Shown here: in pieces, positions 9,645 to 19,563 of the stretch
Numbering within the stretch: position 1 is the first letter of the stretch
Layout: each line of letters starts with the position of its first letter
Position numbers and translations under genes: made by a program
The notes under the pieces: generated by a model
What the model saw: only the letters and a program-made list of their open reading frames with translations
What the model was told of the DNA's origin: nothing
Databases searched by the model: none
DNA from: CAJXJP01 sp963926055
GTDB taxonomy: Bacteria; Patescibacteriota; Gracilibacteria; BD1-5; UBA6164
Direction of reading: 5' to 3'
Assembly (NCBI GenBank): GCA_963926055.1
Contig: CAWUVK010000003.1
Span: 1 to 64,000, forward strand
Length of the DNA: 64,000 bases

Positions 9645-10037
9645 ATGAGAACTGTTAATAAAGTTACCCTTATTGGTAACATTACTAGAGATCCTGCTAT
9701 TAAAACAACTGAAACTGGAAAAAAAATTGCACTTTTTACAATTGCAACAAATAGATATTATAAATCTGCTGAAGGAGAAAGTAAATCTGAATCTGAATTT
9801 CACAATTGTGTAGCGTGGGGAAATCTCGCAGAAAGAGTTGAAAAATACTTACTCAAAGGTAAACTTGTATATGCTGAAGGTAGACTCAGAACAAGAGTTA
9901 TCGAAAAAGATGATGGAACAAAAATCTACAAAACTGAGGTAGTTGTTGCTCACTTAATTTTCTTAAACAAAAAATCTGACTTTGATGAATTAGAAGGTTC
10001 TGATGAATTTGATGATCTTGATGACGATAAGTTTTAA
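9645..10037 (+). CDS. ssb: Single-stranded DNA-binding protein
   Basis: 130 aa. An OB fold starting MRTVNKVTLIGNITRDP, with WGNLAERVEKYLLKG and YAEGRLRTR, is typical of SSB, which coats ssDNA in replication and repair. The tail is acidic but ends DEFDDLDDDKF rather than the usual DDDIPF; the terminal aromatic after acidic residues is kept. 44 bases after rpsF. No TGA codons. Confidence 0.96.
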   Translation: MRTVNKVTLIGNITRDPAIKTTETGKKIALFTIATNRYYKSAEGESKSESEFHNCVAWGNLAERVEKYLLKGKLVYAEGRLRTRVIEKDDGTKIYKTEVVVAHLIFLNKKSDFDELEGSDEFDDLDDDKF

Positions 10038-10128
10038 GAAATCCATTTTGTTAAAATGGAAATAAATTATCAAGAATAAAATCTTGGTTACATATCCAAA
10101 ATTTATTTATATATAAACCTATTATAAA

Positions 10129-10350
10129 ATGTCTAAAAAAACTACTTGTCCATTAGATGGACAAAACATTGATTATAAAAATGTTGAATTATTAAAAAAC
10201 TATACTACTAAATTTGGGAAAATCGTTCCTAGATATTACTCAGGTGTATGTTTAAAAAATCAAAAAAAATTAGCGACTGCAATTAAAAAAGCGAGAGTTA
10301 TGGCTCTAATTCCTTTCGTTAAAAAATTCGATCCAAACTTTGAAGGGTAA
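10129..10350 (+). CDS. rpsR: 30S ribosomal protein S18 (bS18)
   Basis: 73 aa. IDYKNVELLKNYTTKFGKI followed by PRYYSGVCLKNQKKLATAIKKAR, with ALIPFV near the C-terminus, is the bS18 core. It binds next to bS6. Last gene of the operon; an intrinsic terminator follows. Confidence 0.96.
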   Translation: MSKKTTCPLDGQNIDYKNVELLKNYTTKFGKIVPRYYSGVCLKNQKKLATAIKKARVMALIPFVKKFDPNFEG

Positions 10351-10361
10351 TTCTTTGAAAT

Positions 10362-10401
10362 AAAAAAAAGACAGAAAAATTAATTTTTCTGTCTTTTTTT
10401 T
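10362..10401. terminator. Terminator after rpsR
   Basis: AAAAGACAGAAAAATT pairs with AATTTTTCTGTCTTTT and is followed by a T-run. Symmetry allows it to end the convergent gene at 10406-11215 too. Confidence 0.8.
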
Positions 10402-10405
10402 ATTT

Positions 10406-11215
10406 TTATTTTATAAAAATAGATCAATAATTATTTGAAACATTTCAATATGTAGAATACTCTAGTTTTAATAAAGTATTTCATTTTTCAACATTGGCAG
10501 TGATTTCATAATACGGAGTATATACAAGATATTTATATATAGGTCTATGTGCATCGTGAATTTTTGATTCTATATTATATTCAATAAATTTATATTTTTT
10601 TTCAATTTTTCATTGAGTTGATGATATTTTTCGCATAGTTAATTCTGTACTAATATCATAATATTCAACAGTTGAATCATAATATGCTAATAAATTTTGA
10701 TCACTAATATTGCCCTGTTTCATCAAAAATTGATCTAATCATGAAAATTTTTCAGTCGGAACAGGATATAATTCTAATTTTATTTTTTGTTTCTTTTCAG
10801 AAAAAATATCAAAATATCTTCTGTTATGTATTTGTGTTGATAGAATTTTCTTCTTTGTATAATCATAATTATTATTTCTAATATCTTCACGATGATATCA
10901 ACCTACATTATATAAAGTATGATTTTTTACAAGTTTTCAAAATTTTTCTAATCAAATTTTTTGAATAAATAATTTTTCTAAATCAGTATATGCCGGTATA
11001 TTTTCTAGCACTAAATCATCTGTTTGACTTATTTTAATTACATGAGATATTTCACTCAATGAAATGTCTCAATATTTTTTTAATTGGCCACTTATTTGTT
11101 CGTAACTTTCTGAAATATCATTATCAATAGTATAATTCTTTATATCTAACGAAAAAACATTATTTGTATTTAAATAAACTAAAAATAATACAAGTATCAA
11201 TATATATTTTTTCAT
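10406..11215 (-). CDS. Secreted protein of unknown function (family A)
   Basis: 269 aa with a clear N-terminal signal sequence (MKKYILILVLFLVYL, possible cleavage after NNVFS). The rest is soluble and rich in Tyr, Lys and Ile, without cysteine motifs. Several glycines are TGA-encoded. The C-terminal third (KYLVYTPYYEITANVEKGN) resembles FIPYYETKIKLNKGEN in the gene at 14270-15070. Start, length and order of charged blocks also match, so the two may be distant paralogues. No known domain recognised. Confidence 0.75.
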
Positions 11216-11345
11216 ATAAATAATTATTAAATATTAAATTACTTAAATATAATATTAATAACAAAAAAAAATCAATATATTTTTTCTGCTTATTTTTATA
11301 AGCTACTATGTAAATGAGAAAATCTGAAACAAAAGGATAGATTAA

Positions 11346-11441
11346 ATGAATGGTTTACATATTATAATACTCGTAGCTACATTACTTTCAACAAACCTTG
11401 CATATGCAACAAACAATAAATTTCCAGGAGTAGTGCGGTAA
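11346..11441 (+). CDS. Tiny secreted peptide candidate
   Basis: 31 aa: a hydrophobic signal-like stretch (LHIIILVATLLSTN) ending AYA, then a 10-residue tail TNNKFPGVVR. An AAGGA-like Shine-Dalgarno sits upstream and a terminator follows at 11476. It could be a small exported peptide or a spurious ORF; no TGA codon is used. Both the ribosome site and the signal-peptidase-like AxA support it modestly. Confidence 0.4.
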   Translation: MNGLHIIILVATLLSTNLAYATNNKFPGVVR

Positions 11442-11475
11442 ACTACTATTTAGTGGAAATACCTGAATAAAACAT

Positions 11476-11513
11476 AAAAAGTATATCTTTTATTAAGATA
11501 TACTTTTTATTTT
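11476..11513. terminator. Bidirectional terminator
   Basis: AAAAAGTATATCTT/AAGATATACTTTTT hairpin with flanking A/T runs, between the tiny peptide ORF and the convergent 97-aa gene. Confidence 0.7.
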
Positions 11514-11800
11514 CTTCAAATAATCATATTTATGATATTTTTTGTATTATATAATTCTACACAAGCGTCATCATCATATATTTGTAAAGTTTCAATACTT
11601 TCATCCATAAATAATGAAATATTATCTTGAATAATTATACCAACTAAATGTTCAGAATTATCTGAATCTAAATATTTTATCACTCAATTTTCAATACTTG
11701 CTAGAGTAAATAAATTTGAATATTTTAATTTAAAGTCAGATATTTTTATTAAATTATCTCTTCATTCTTGATATTTTTGTCTATTAAATTCTCTTTCCAT
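11507..11800 (-). CDS. Small hypothetical protein
   Basis: 97 aa read with TGA as Gly: MEREFNRQKYQEGRDNLI at the start, then a beta-rich middle (HLVGIIIQDNISLFMDE). It is acidic and soluble, without a signal peptide. I do not recognise it. It lies on the opposite strand between the tiny peptide ORF and typA, and its 3' end overlaps the terminator. Weak evidence beyond an open frame with sensible composition. Confidence 0.5.
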
Positions 11801-11874
11801 ACTATGAAATTTAATACTAATAATAGGTATTATAAAATATTTTTTAGAGAATTCAAATCAACAAAAATAAAACT

Positions 11875-11903
11875 TTACTTTTTAGCTTTTTTGCCTATAC
11901 TCC
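11875..11903 (+). promoter_or_regulatory. Promoter of typA
   Basis: TTTACT (11875-11880), 17 bases, TATACT (11898-11903). It leaves a leader of about 55 bases before typA. Confidence 0.45.
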
Positions 11904-11963
11904 TTGTGTTTTAAAATCTAGGTTAACCCCTTGAATTTTAAGTATATATTTTAAGTAATTTTT

Positions 11964-13766
11964 ATGGCATTTAGAAATATTGCAATTATTGCCCATGTTG
12001 ATCACGGTAAAACTACACTAGTTGATGAACTATTAAAAGCTGATGACAACTTTGACACAAGAGTTGGTATTCAAGAAAGAGCTATGGATTCAAACGCTCA
12101 AGAACAAGAAAGAGGTATCACTATTTATTCAAAAAATACTGGTATTACTTACAAAGGAAACAAAATTAATATTGTTGATACTCCTGGTCATGCCGATTTT
12201 GGTTCTGAAGTAGAAAGAGTACTTAGAACAGTTGATTCAGTTTGTTTAGTAGTAGATGCTTACGAAGGTCCTATGCCTCAAACTAAATTTGTACTAAAAA
12301 AATCTCTTGAATTAGGATTACATCCAATCGTTGTTATCAACAAAATGGATAAACCTTCTGCGAGAGCTGAATGGGTTGTAGATCAACTATTCGACTTATT
12401 CGTACAATTAGGTGCAACTGATGAACAATTAGAACACTTAAATGAACCAGTTTACGCTATTGCTAGAGATGGGAAAGCTTGGACGGATGCAAATCCTGCT
12501 CAAGATAATATCACTCCACTATTAGACTTTGTTATGGATAAAGTTCCTGAAGCTAAAAATGATGCTTCAGCACCTTTAAAAATGCAAATTGCAAACCTTG
12601 GTTATGATAATTTCTTAGGAAGACTTGGTATTGGGAGAATCTATGATGGTTCAATCAAAGTTGGTCAAGAAGTAGTTGTTACTTCAAATCAAGGAGCTCA
12701 AAGAAAAGGAAAAATTACTAAAATTCTTACAAATGAAGGACTTGAAAAAGTTGAATCAAATGAAGCATTTGCAGGTGATATTATTACTCTTGCTGGGATT
12801 TCTGATATATTCGTAGGTGAAACGGTTGCTGCTAATGATTCAGTAGAACAAATGCCACCTATTACTATTGATGAGCCTACTCTAAAAATGGAATTTCTTG
12901 TAAATAACTCTCCATTTTGTGGAAGAGAAGGGAAATTTATTACTTCTAGACAAATCAGAGATAGATTAGAAAAAGAATTAGAAACAAATGTTGGGTTAAA
13001 AGTTGATTTTGATTCAGGTGAAAACTATGAAGTAGCTGGGAGAGGTGAACTTCATTTATCTGTTCTTATTGAAACAATGAGAAGAGAAGGTTTTGAATTA
13101 CAAGTTGGTGCTCCAGTTGTTATCATGAGAGAAGAAAATGGTAAAAAAATGGAACCTATTGAAAATGTTTCAGTTTCAGTTCCATCTGGTTTCGAAGGTG
13201 CAGTTATTGCTGAACTTGGGAAAAGAAAAGGTCTTATGTCAGATATGATTGATGATAACGGTATTGTAAGTCTAGAATTTAGAGTTCCTACAAGAGGTCT
13301 ACTAGGTTTCAAATCAGAATTTACAACTATGACGAAAGGTGAAGGTCTTCTATCAAGTTCATTCGATTGTTTCGAAGAATATAAAGGTGCAATTGAAAAA
13401 AGATCAGTTGGTTCTATGATTTCTATGGAAAATGGGAAAACTATGGCTTACTCTCTATTTAACTTACAAGATAGAGGTACAATCTTTGTTGAACCTGCTA
13501 CTGAAATCTACGAAGGTATGATTCTTGGTGAATCTAACAAAGATCAAGATTTAACTGTTAATGCAACTAAAAATAAAAAACTTACAAATGTAAGAGCATC
13601 TGGTACAGATGAAGCATTAAAATTAACTCCACCTAAATTAATGTCTTTAGAAGAAGCTATCGATTATATTTCAGAAGATGAATATGTTGAAGTTACTCCT
13701 GAAACTATTAGATTAAGAAAAAAATTCTTAAAAGAAGGTGAAAGAAAAAGAGGTAAAAAAGACTAA
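11964..13766 (+). CDS. typA: Ribosome-associated GTPase TypA/BipA
   Basis: 600 aa, full length for the family. BipA is an EF-G-like GTPase that helps 50S assembly and stress adaptation. Motifs: G1 AHVDHGKTT, G2 region EQERGITI, G3 DTPGHADF, G4 NKMDKP. Domains II, III and V follow (FCGREGKFITSRQIRDRL, GRGELHLSVLIETMRREGFE), and then the BipA-specific C-terminal domain (VRASGTDEALKLTPPKLMSL). Not one glycine uses UGA over 600 codons, in line with high expression. Monocistronic, with two tandem terminators behind it. Confidence 0.98.
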   Translation: MAFRNIAIIAHVDHGKTTLVDELLKADDNFDTRVGIQERAMDSNAQEQERGITIYSKNTGITYKGNKINIVDTPGHADFGSEVERVLRTVDSVCLVVDAYEGPMPQTKFVLKKSLELGLHPIVVINKMDKPSARAEWVVDQLFDLFVQLGATDEQLEHLNEPVYAIARDGKAWTDANPAQDNITPLLDFVMDKVPEAKNDASAPLKMQIANLGYDNFLGRLGIGRIYDGSIKVGQEVVVTSNQGAQRKGKITKILTNEGLEKVESNEAFAGDIITLAGISDIFVGETVAANDSVEQMPPITIDEPTLKMEFLVNNSPFCGREGKFITSRQIRDRLEKELETNVGLKVDFDSGENYEVAGRGELHLSVLIETMRREGFELQVGAPVVIMREENGKKMEPIENVSVSVPSGFEGAVIAELGKRKGLMSDMIDDNGIVSLEFRVPTRGLLGFKSEFTTMTKGEGLLSSSFDCFEEYKGAIEKRSVGSMISMENGKTMAYSLFNLQDRGTIFVEPATEIYEGMILGESNKDQDLTVNATKNKKLTNVRASGTDEALKLTPPKLMSLEEAIDYISEDEYVEVTPETIRLRKKFLKEGERKRGKKD

Positions 13767-13777
13767 TCTTTCAAAAT

Positions 13778-13812
13778 AAAAAAATACTAGAAATTAATTT
13801 CTAGTATTTTTT
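13778..13812 (+). terminator. First terminator after typA
   Basis: AATACTAGAAATT/AATTTCTAGTATT hairpin followed by a T-run, 12 bases after the stop. Confidence 0.75.
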
Positions 13813-13834
13813 ATGAATAATTTTATAATCAAAC

Positions 13835-13864
13835 AAAAAACCGAAGCGATGCTTCGGTTTTTTT
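13835..13864. terminator. Second terminator, ccgaagc type
   Basis: AAAAAACCGAAGC pairs with GCTTCGGTTTTTT. Nearly the same hairpin recurs at 15191-15223 and 42911-42939. Symmetric, so it also serves the convergent gene 13872-14165. Confidence 0.8.
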
Positions 13865-13871
13865 ATAAGTT

Positions 13872-14165
13872 TTATTTTTTAAAATGTTTTTCAAAAAATA
13901 AAAAATAATTTCCTTTAGTAAAAGCTCTTTGTTTATTTGATTGAGTTTCAACCAATAAACCAAAACTTACTAAATCATTTAGAACTCTGTTATAAACTTC
14001 ATATTCAGGAAATATTCCTGATATTTCACATATACAAAGTAACTCTTTATCAGAATTGACAAAATAACTCATAAGAGCTTTTTGATCTTTTGTAAATTCT
14101 CCAGCAATAGCTTTTGCTTGATTTGCAATGCTTTGTTGAAATTTCAAAAACCTATTTAAATCCAT
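13872..14165 (-). CDS. Small winged-helix-like protein
   Basis: 97 aa with a good ribosome site (AAAGGGAGA). Helical N-terminus, then LLCICEISGIFPEYEVYNRVL and VSFGLLVETQ followed by a positively charged segment (SNKQRAFTKGNYF). This is the order recognition helix then wing expected of MarR/ArsR-type DNA-binding domains. It could be a local transcription regulator; target unknown. No TGA codon. The assignment rests on pattern only. Confidence 0.55.
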   Translation of the reverse strand: MDLNRFLKFQQSIANQAKAIAGEFTKDQKALMSYFVNSDKELLCICEISGIFPEYEVYNRVLNDLVSFGLLVETQSNKQRAFTKGNYFLFFEKHFKK

Positions 14166-14240
14166 TTCCGTCTCCCTTTTTTAATTAGTTGGAAATTAAG
14201 ATATATTAATTATAAAATATTTTAATATTTGTCAAATAAA

Positions 14241-14279
14241 AAAATTATTAGAAATGTTCTAATAGTTTTTTATTTTTTT
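14241..14279 (-). terminator. Terminator of the secreted family-A protein
   Basis: AACTATTAGAACATTTCTAATAATT on the minus strand forms a short stem (ATTAGAA/TTCTAAT) followed by T-rich sequence. It overlaps the 3' end of the gene. Confidence 0.5.
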
Positions 14280-15070
14280 ATATTTATTGTATATCAACCG
14301 TAAAGAAAACTAGATATAAACAAGTCATAATCAATAAATATGAAATTTTCTCATTTATTTAATTTTATTTTAGTTTCATAATATGGAATAAAAGTATACG
14401 AAAAATCTATTTCTCAGGTATCGAAATTTGATACTTTTTGTGTTTTTTGTATATGATATTTTTTTTGTATTTTTCAACCTGAGTAATTTTCTCAATTTGA
14501 TTGAATTTTTAAGTTAAAAAAATCAAAAATATTATCGTATAAAATTATTTTAAAAAAATTATCTCATGTTTGTTCTTTTTTGTAAAAATCAATCGGTCTT
14601 AATTGTAAAATATATTCTCATTTATTTCCATTATTTTCTAGAATAATTTTATTTTTTACTGACACATTTGTTAATATTTTTTTATTATTAGATATGTTTT
14701 CATCAAAATAAATATTTTTATTATAAGATTCCTCTAATCAAAAAGCTTCAAATTTATTTCCATATCAATTGATAGTTATTTCATCTCCTTTTAATAATTT
14801 TTTTACTTTTGATTCTCAATATTTTTTGACAAGTCTCTCTATAAATTCTGGTCTTTTTTTAATTGTAGTTAATAAATCTGCATTTTCTAAATTGATTTTA
14901 GTTGGATCGTTTACAAATAAAGTCCTTGATTCCTCAATAATATTTATATCTTTATTTTCAAAATAAAGGTTTGGAATATGTGATATTTGAATATTTTCTC
15001 AAAATACCTCACTTATTAAACATAAAGAAGTTAAAATAATAAAAATTAAAATTAATGGGTACTTTTTCAT
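14270..15070 (-). CDS. Secreted protein of unknown function (family A)
   Basis: 266 aa with an N-terminal signal sequence (MKKYPLILIFIILTSLCLI, probable cleavage near EVFG). The mature part has many Lys/Asn/Ile and a beta-like middle, with several TGA glycines. The segment FIPYYETKIKLNKGEN near residue 230 resembles the C-terminal part of the gene at 10406-11215, which also shares length and N-terminal MKKY. Both probably act outside the cytoplasm. No recognised domain. Confidence 0.75.
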
Positions 15071-15190
15071 TTATATATAAATAATTAATAATATGTATGA
15101 TATTATATTACTAATTAAAAATAATCAACAAAATTTTATCGTTTTATTTAAATCTGAATAAAGAAAATAACAAAATATAATTTCATAGAA

Positions 15191-15223
15191 AAAAACCCGA
15201 AGCGTTGCTTCGAGTTTTTTATA
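15191..15223. terminator. Terminator of leuS, ccgaagc type
   Basis: CCCGAAGC/GCTTCGAG stem with A and T runs, just past the leuS stop. Same core as the terminators at 13835 and 42911. Confidence 0.75.
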
Positions 15224-15228
15224 TTTTT

Positions 15229-17961
15229 TTATTTCACAACTAAATTAACAATTTTTCCTGGGACATAGATTTCTTTTACAAGAGTTTTTCATTCTAACCA
15301 TTTTGCAACATTTACATTTTCTTTGGCTTTTTTAAGAACACTGTCTTTGTCTTCATCTTTTGAAATTTCAATATCTCATCTTAATTTCCCGAGAACTTGT
15401 ACTCAAATAGTGATTTGATCATCCACTGTTTTAGCTTCTTCGAATTTTGGCCAAGCAGCAAAGAAAAGTGATTCTGACTGCTTATGCATTCTTTCCCACA
15501 TTTCTTCAGCTAAGTGCGGAGCAAATGGTTGTAGAATTCTACATAATACACTTCTAAATTCTTTTTGTGCATCGATATCTTTTGGTAAACCATTGTTTAC
15601 TAAAATCATCATTGCAGAAATAGCCGTATTGAATTTATAATTATTTATATCTTCTTCTACTTTTTTAATTGTTTTATGTAATAATTTTTCTGTAAAATTA
15701 TCATCTTGTGTAGAAATTTTTGCTTCTGGAGTAAATAATCTTTCAACTTTATCTAAAAATCTTCTTACTCATACGATTCATTTAGAATCCCATGGAGCTG
15801 CATCTTTAAATTCAGCCATATACATTTCATATAATCTCAGAGAATCTGCACCATATTCTTCCACTATATCATCTGGATTTACTACATTTTTTAATGATTT
15901 AGACATTTTAGAAACAATTCTATTTACTTCTTCACCAGTTTCAATTTCAAAATATTTCCCATCACGTTCTTCTACTAAATCATTTGCTAATAATCCTCCG
16001 TTTTTTCTTTGAAATGCATGAGCTAAAATAAGCCCTTGGTTTCTAAGTCTATAAAATGGTTCATCGTGACTTACGACATTTATATCATAGAGGAATTTAT
16101 GCCAAAATCTTGCGTATAAGAGGTGGAGTACTGCATGTTCTGCTCATCCTACATATGAATCTACTTGTCCCCAGTATTTTTCAACTTCTGGATCTACAAG
16201 CATATCGTTATTTTCATTGTTCATATATCTGAGATAGTACCAACAAGAACCTCCCCATTGAGGCATAGTATTTGTTTCTCTTTTCCCTGATAAATTGTCA
16301 GCTAATTGTACATGTACAAAATCATCTACATTCGCAAGAGGAGATTGTCCATCTCCAGCTGGAGCAAAATCTTCAACTTGAGGTAATTCAAGAGGAAGTC
16401 TATAATCACAAACTATTTTTCCATAAATACCATCATAGATTTTTGAAAATTCTTTTTCTCAAATCATAAGAGTTTCTCCATCTTTTAGCCAAGCTTGATC
16501 ATTTTGAGAAGTTGGAAGATTTTCAATATCTTCATTTGAAAGATGAATAAGAGGAATTGGTTCTCCCCAATATCTTTGTCTTGAAAATAACCAATCTCTG
16601 AGTTTATAGTTTACTTTTGTAGAACCAAATCATTTATCTTGAGCGTATTGCGCTAAAATTTTTCTTGCTTCTTTTGATGATTTATCTATTAAATCAACAA
16701 GTGAAGTATCTTGCGTAGCTACTGAAAATAAAATTCCGTCTCTGGTCATTGATTTTTCTCCTGGAGTTACCATAGCTTGAACTTCATCTTCTAACTCAGA
16801 AATATCTTTTCCTTGTTTTTCAAAATGTTCGATTTGGTTTCCGAGCTCATCAAAACGTTCATTTTCTTGTTGAGATAAAATTACTTTTTCTATATCTAGA
16901 TTATATTTCTTTGCAAAGGCAAAATCTCTTTCATCATGAGCAGGAACAGCCATAACAGCACCAGTACCATAATTTCCAAGTACATAATCACCTATCCAAA
17001 GTGGTACTTCTTCTCACGAAAAAGGATTTACTACGTATGAACCAGTGAAAACTCATGTTTTTTCTTTATCATCAGCTGTTCTATCTTGATCAGATTTAGA
17101 GTTAGCATCAGTTATATATTTTTCACAGGCTGCTCTATTTTCATCAGTGATGAATAGATCTACATCTTTGTGATCTGGTGCTAAGACAGCATACGTCATA
17201 CCAAAAACTGTGTCTACTCTAGTTGTATAAACTCTGATAGATTTTGATTCATCTCAATATTTTTTTAATTCAAATTCACATCCTTGAGATTTTCCTATCC
17301 AGTTTCTTTGCATATCTTTGATTCCTTCTGGCCAATCAAGCTTATCAACGTCAGCAAGTAATCTATCTGCATATTTTGTGATTCAAAGAACCCATTGTCT
17401 GAGTTTTTTCTTTTCAACTTTTGTTCCACATCTATCGCAAGTAAAGTCATTTAAAACTTCTTCGTTCGCTAAACCTGTTTTACAAGATGGACAATAATTT
17501 ATTGGAAGATCTTGTTCATAGGCAAGACCTTTTTCGAATAGTTTTAAAAATATCCATTGGGTCCATTTGTAATATTTTGGATCTGTTGTATCTATTTCTC
17601 TATCCCAATCGTATGAAAACCCGAGAGCTTTTATTTGTTTTCTGAAATTTGAAATATTTGCATCCGTTGTAGTTCTTGGATGTGTTCATGTTTTTATTGC
17701 AAAATTTTCAGCAGGAAGACCAAAAGCATCCCATCCCATTGGATGAAGTACATTAAAACCTTTTGCTGTTTTATATCTTGCAACGATATCATTTGCAGTC
17801 ATTCATTCTGGATGACCTACATGTAATCCCGCTCCTGATGGATATGGAAACATATCAAGTGTATAATATTTTGGTTTTGAAAAGTCATTTTTTACTTTAA
17901 AGGTATTATTTTCTTCCCAATATTTTTGCCATTTTTGTTCAATTTCTTTATGGTTGTACAT
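15229..17961 (-). CDS. leuS: Leucyl-tRNA synthetase
   Basis: 910 aa class I synthetase charging tRNA-Leu. The N-terminal region has the HIGH-type HVGH in YPSGAGLHVGHPEG, then ENFAIKTGTHP. A zinc ribbon with two CxxC pairs (YCPSCKTG, FTCDRCG) sits near residue 160. The editing domain includes AVMAVPAHDERDF. The KMSKS motif is MSKSLKNVV, followed by an anticodon-binding domain (LCRILQPFAPHLAEEMWE). Some glycines are TGA-encoded (KTGVFTGS). A tRNA-Leu(TAA) is at 45701. Confidence 0.97.
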
Positions 17962-18100
17962 ATATATTTCTTCTTAATTTTATAACTATATAAATTATTG
18001 TCTTTATTATACAAAAAATCTGTATTTTTCTAGTTTTATTTTGAAAAATATAAAAAAATATTATAATTTAAAATAATTATAATATTTGAAACAAAAAAAT

Positions 18101-18322
18101 ATGATAAATAAAATTTTAGTATTCGGTGGTTTAGCACTAATTGCTATTTTAATTGTAGAAAATATGGTTATGCCGAGACCTGCTTTTGTGTTCATAGATC
18201 AAAACTCTAAAACTTGGATGTTAGCTATTATATCTGCTGTTATTTGAGCATTCATTGGTTTTTGACTCAACAATATAGTTAGAGGTGATGAAAAAGATAT
18301 AGATGATGATTTAAACTTCTAA
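18101..18322 (+). CDS. Small two-TM membrane protein
   Basis: 73 aa. Two hydrophobic helices (residues 4-20 and 41-60, the second AIISAVIGAFIGFGL with two TGA glycines) are separated by a short loop rich in Pro and aromatics, and an acidic tail (DEKDIDDDLNF) follows. Layout resembles small LapA-type or DUF1049-like inner-membrane proteins. Function unknown. It faces leuS divergently and ends at a bidirectional terminator. Confidence 0.65.
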
Positions 18323-18332
18323 TAAATTTAAT

Positions 18333-18373
18333 AATAAAAAAAGAAACTTTCGCGAAAGTTTCTTTTTTTATTA
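18333..18373. terminator. Bidirectional terminator
   Basis: Near-perfect AAAAAAGAAACTTTCG/CGAAAGTTTCTTTTTT hairpin between convergent genes. Confidence 0.85.
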
Positions 18374-18745
18374 TACACCATTACTAACAAATAATCCAAG
18401 AACCCAAGTAATAATTGAGTTAGCAAGAAAAATAACTAGTAAACCGATACCTGCTTGGATAATAATAGTTTTCCCTTTTGAAACTTTATCATCATCACCA
18501 GCAGCAGTAAGGATATTAAACCCTCCCCATAAAATAAGTAATACAGCTACAATTGCTAAAAATGTCATAAATGTATTTACATACCCTTGAACTGCACTTT
18601 GTAATTCTCCTTGTTCACCATTTACTTCTGTTTTTGTTAAACCAAATGTATCAGTTGCAGCTGCATGAGCTGAGTTCATAGAATTTAATGCTAATAACGA
18701 AGTACCAGCAGCAGCGTATAAACCACCTTTTACAATTTTTTTCAT
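18371..18745 (-). CDS. VirB2/TrbC-like pilin protein
   Basis: 124 aa: signal peptide (GGLYAAAGTSLLALNS, cleavage near AHA/AA), a short periplasmic loop, then two TM helices (FMTFLAIVAVLLILWGGFNI and IIIQAGIGLLVIFLANSII). A charged turn with GDDDKVSKGKTI lies between them. This two-helix layout with WGG and D/E-K-x-S-K-x-K before helix 2 is typical of CPR T4SS-pilin-type proteins. Related proteins are encoded at 36313-38706 and 44604-45032. No TGA codons are used, which suggests high expression, as for a major structural subunit. Confidence 0.8.
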   Translation of the reverse strand: MKKIVKGGLYAAAGTSLLALNSMNSAHAAATDTFGLTKTEVNGEQGELQSAVQGYVNTFMTFLAIVAVLLILWGGFNILTAAGDDDKVSKGKTIIIQAGIGLLVIFLANSIITWVLGLFVSNGV

Positions 18746-18927
18746 AGTGTTATTTCGTTAAAAAAATATTAATAACACATTAATTATAGACAATTTTGAT
18801 TTATTATGCAAATTTTTTCACCTTTTTTTTATTATTATTGTAATATTTTATTTTTCTATAAAATAGTTTCATATATTTATAGATATTTATTTATCATATT
18901 TTTATCATTTATTGCACAAGTTTTCGT

Positions 18928-19485
18928 ATGAATAGAAAAGAATTAATTAAAAATCTCAGAGCCTATGGTATAGAAAATACGGTTCCAAATATTTCTGATG
19001 TGAATGCAAAATTTATTGTTGATTTACTCAGAGTTTCAAAATCAAAAAATATGCTGGAAATTTGAACCGCAAATGGATTTTCTGCTATAAATTTTGCAGA
19101 CTATTTAGAAAGTGTGGACGGAAAAATAACTACGATCGATTTTTCACCTAAATCATTTGATGAAGCTCAAATAAATTTTAAAGAAGCAAAAGTAGATCAT
19201 TTAATAGATTCTATACTTTGAAATGCGCTCGACGAGATTCCGAAACTCGAAGATGATGCATTTGATTTTGTATTTATAGATGGAATGATGAGAAGAAGTA
19301 AAGATTTCTTAGAACTCTGTTGGCCAAAAACAAAAGTCTGATGAATCATTATTATAGATGATGTAATAAAATTCAGAGAAAAAATGGTTGGACTTTGGGA
19401 ATATTTAGAAGAACAAAATATTTCTTACAATACTCTGCCGATTGACATTGATGATGGAGTAATGATGATAATAAAAACAGCATAA
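18928..19485 (+). CDS. SAM-dependent O-methyltransferase-like protein
   Basis: 185 aa. Rossmann-type class I methyltransferase: motif I MLEIGTANGFSAI (Gly from TGA), acidic motif II TTIDFSP, and the DFVFIDGMMRR and GGIIIIDDV segments typical of the catechol/caffeoyl-CoA O-methyltransferase family (methyltransf_3). Substrate cannot be told. Single gene; its stop overlaps a terminator hairpin. Confidence 0.85.
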
Positions 19486-19501
19486 TTTATGCTGTTTTTA
19501 T
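19475..19501 (+). terminator. Terminator of the methyltransferase gene
   Basis: AAAAACAGCATAA/TTATGCTGTTTTT hairpin centred on the stop codon. Confidence 0.7.
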
Positions 19502-19563
19502 TATGACTTGAAAAATCTTGATTTTCACTACAATAGTCTCATTAAAATTCTTACAAAAACATT

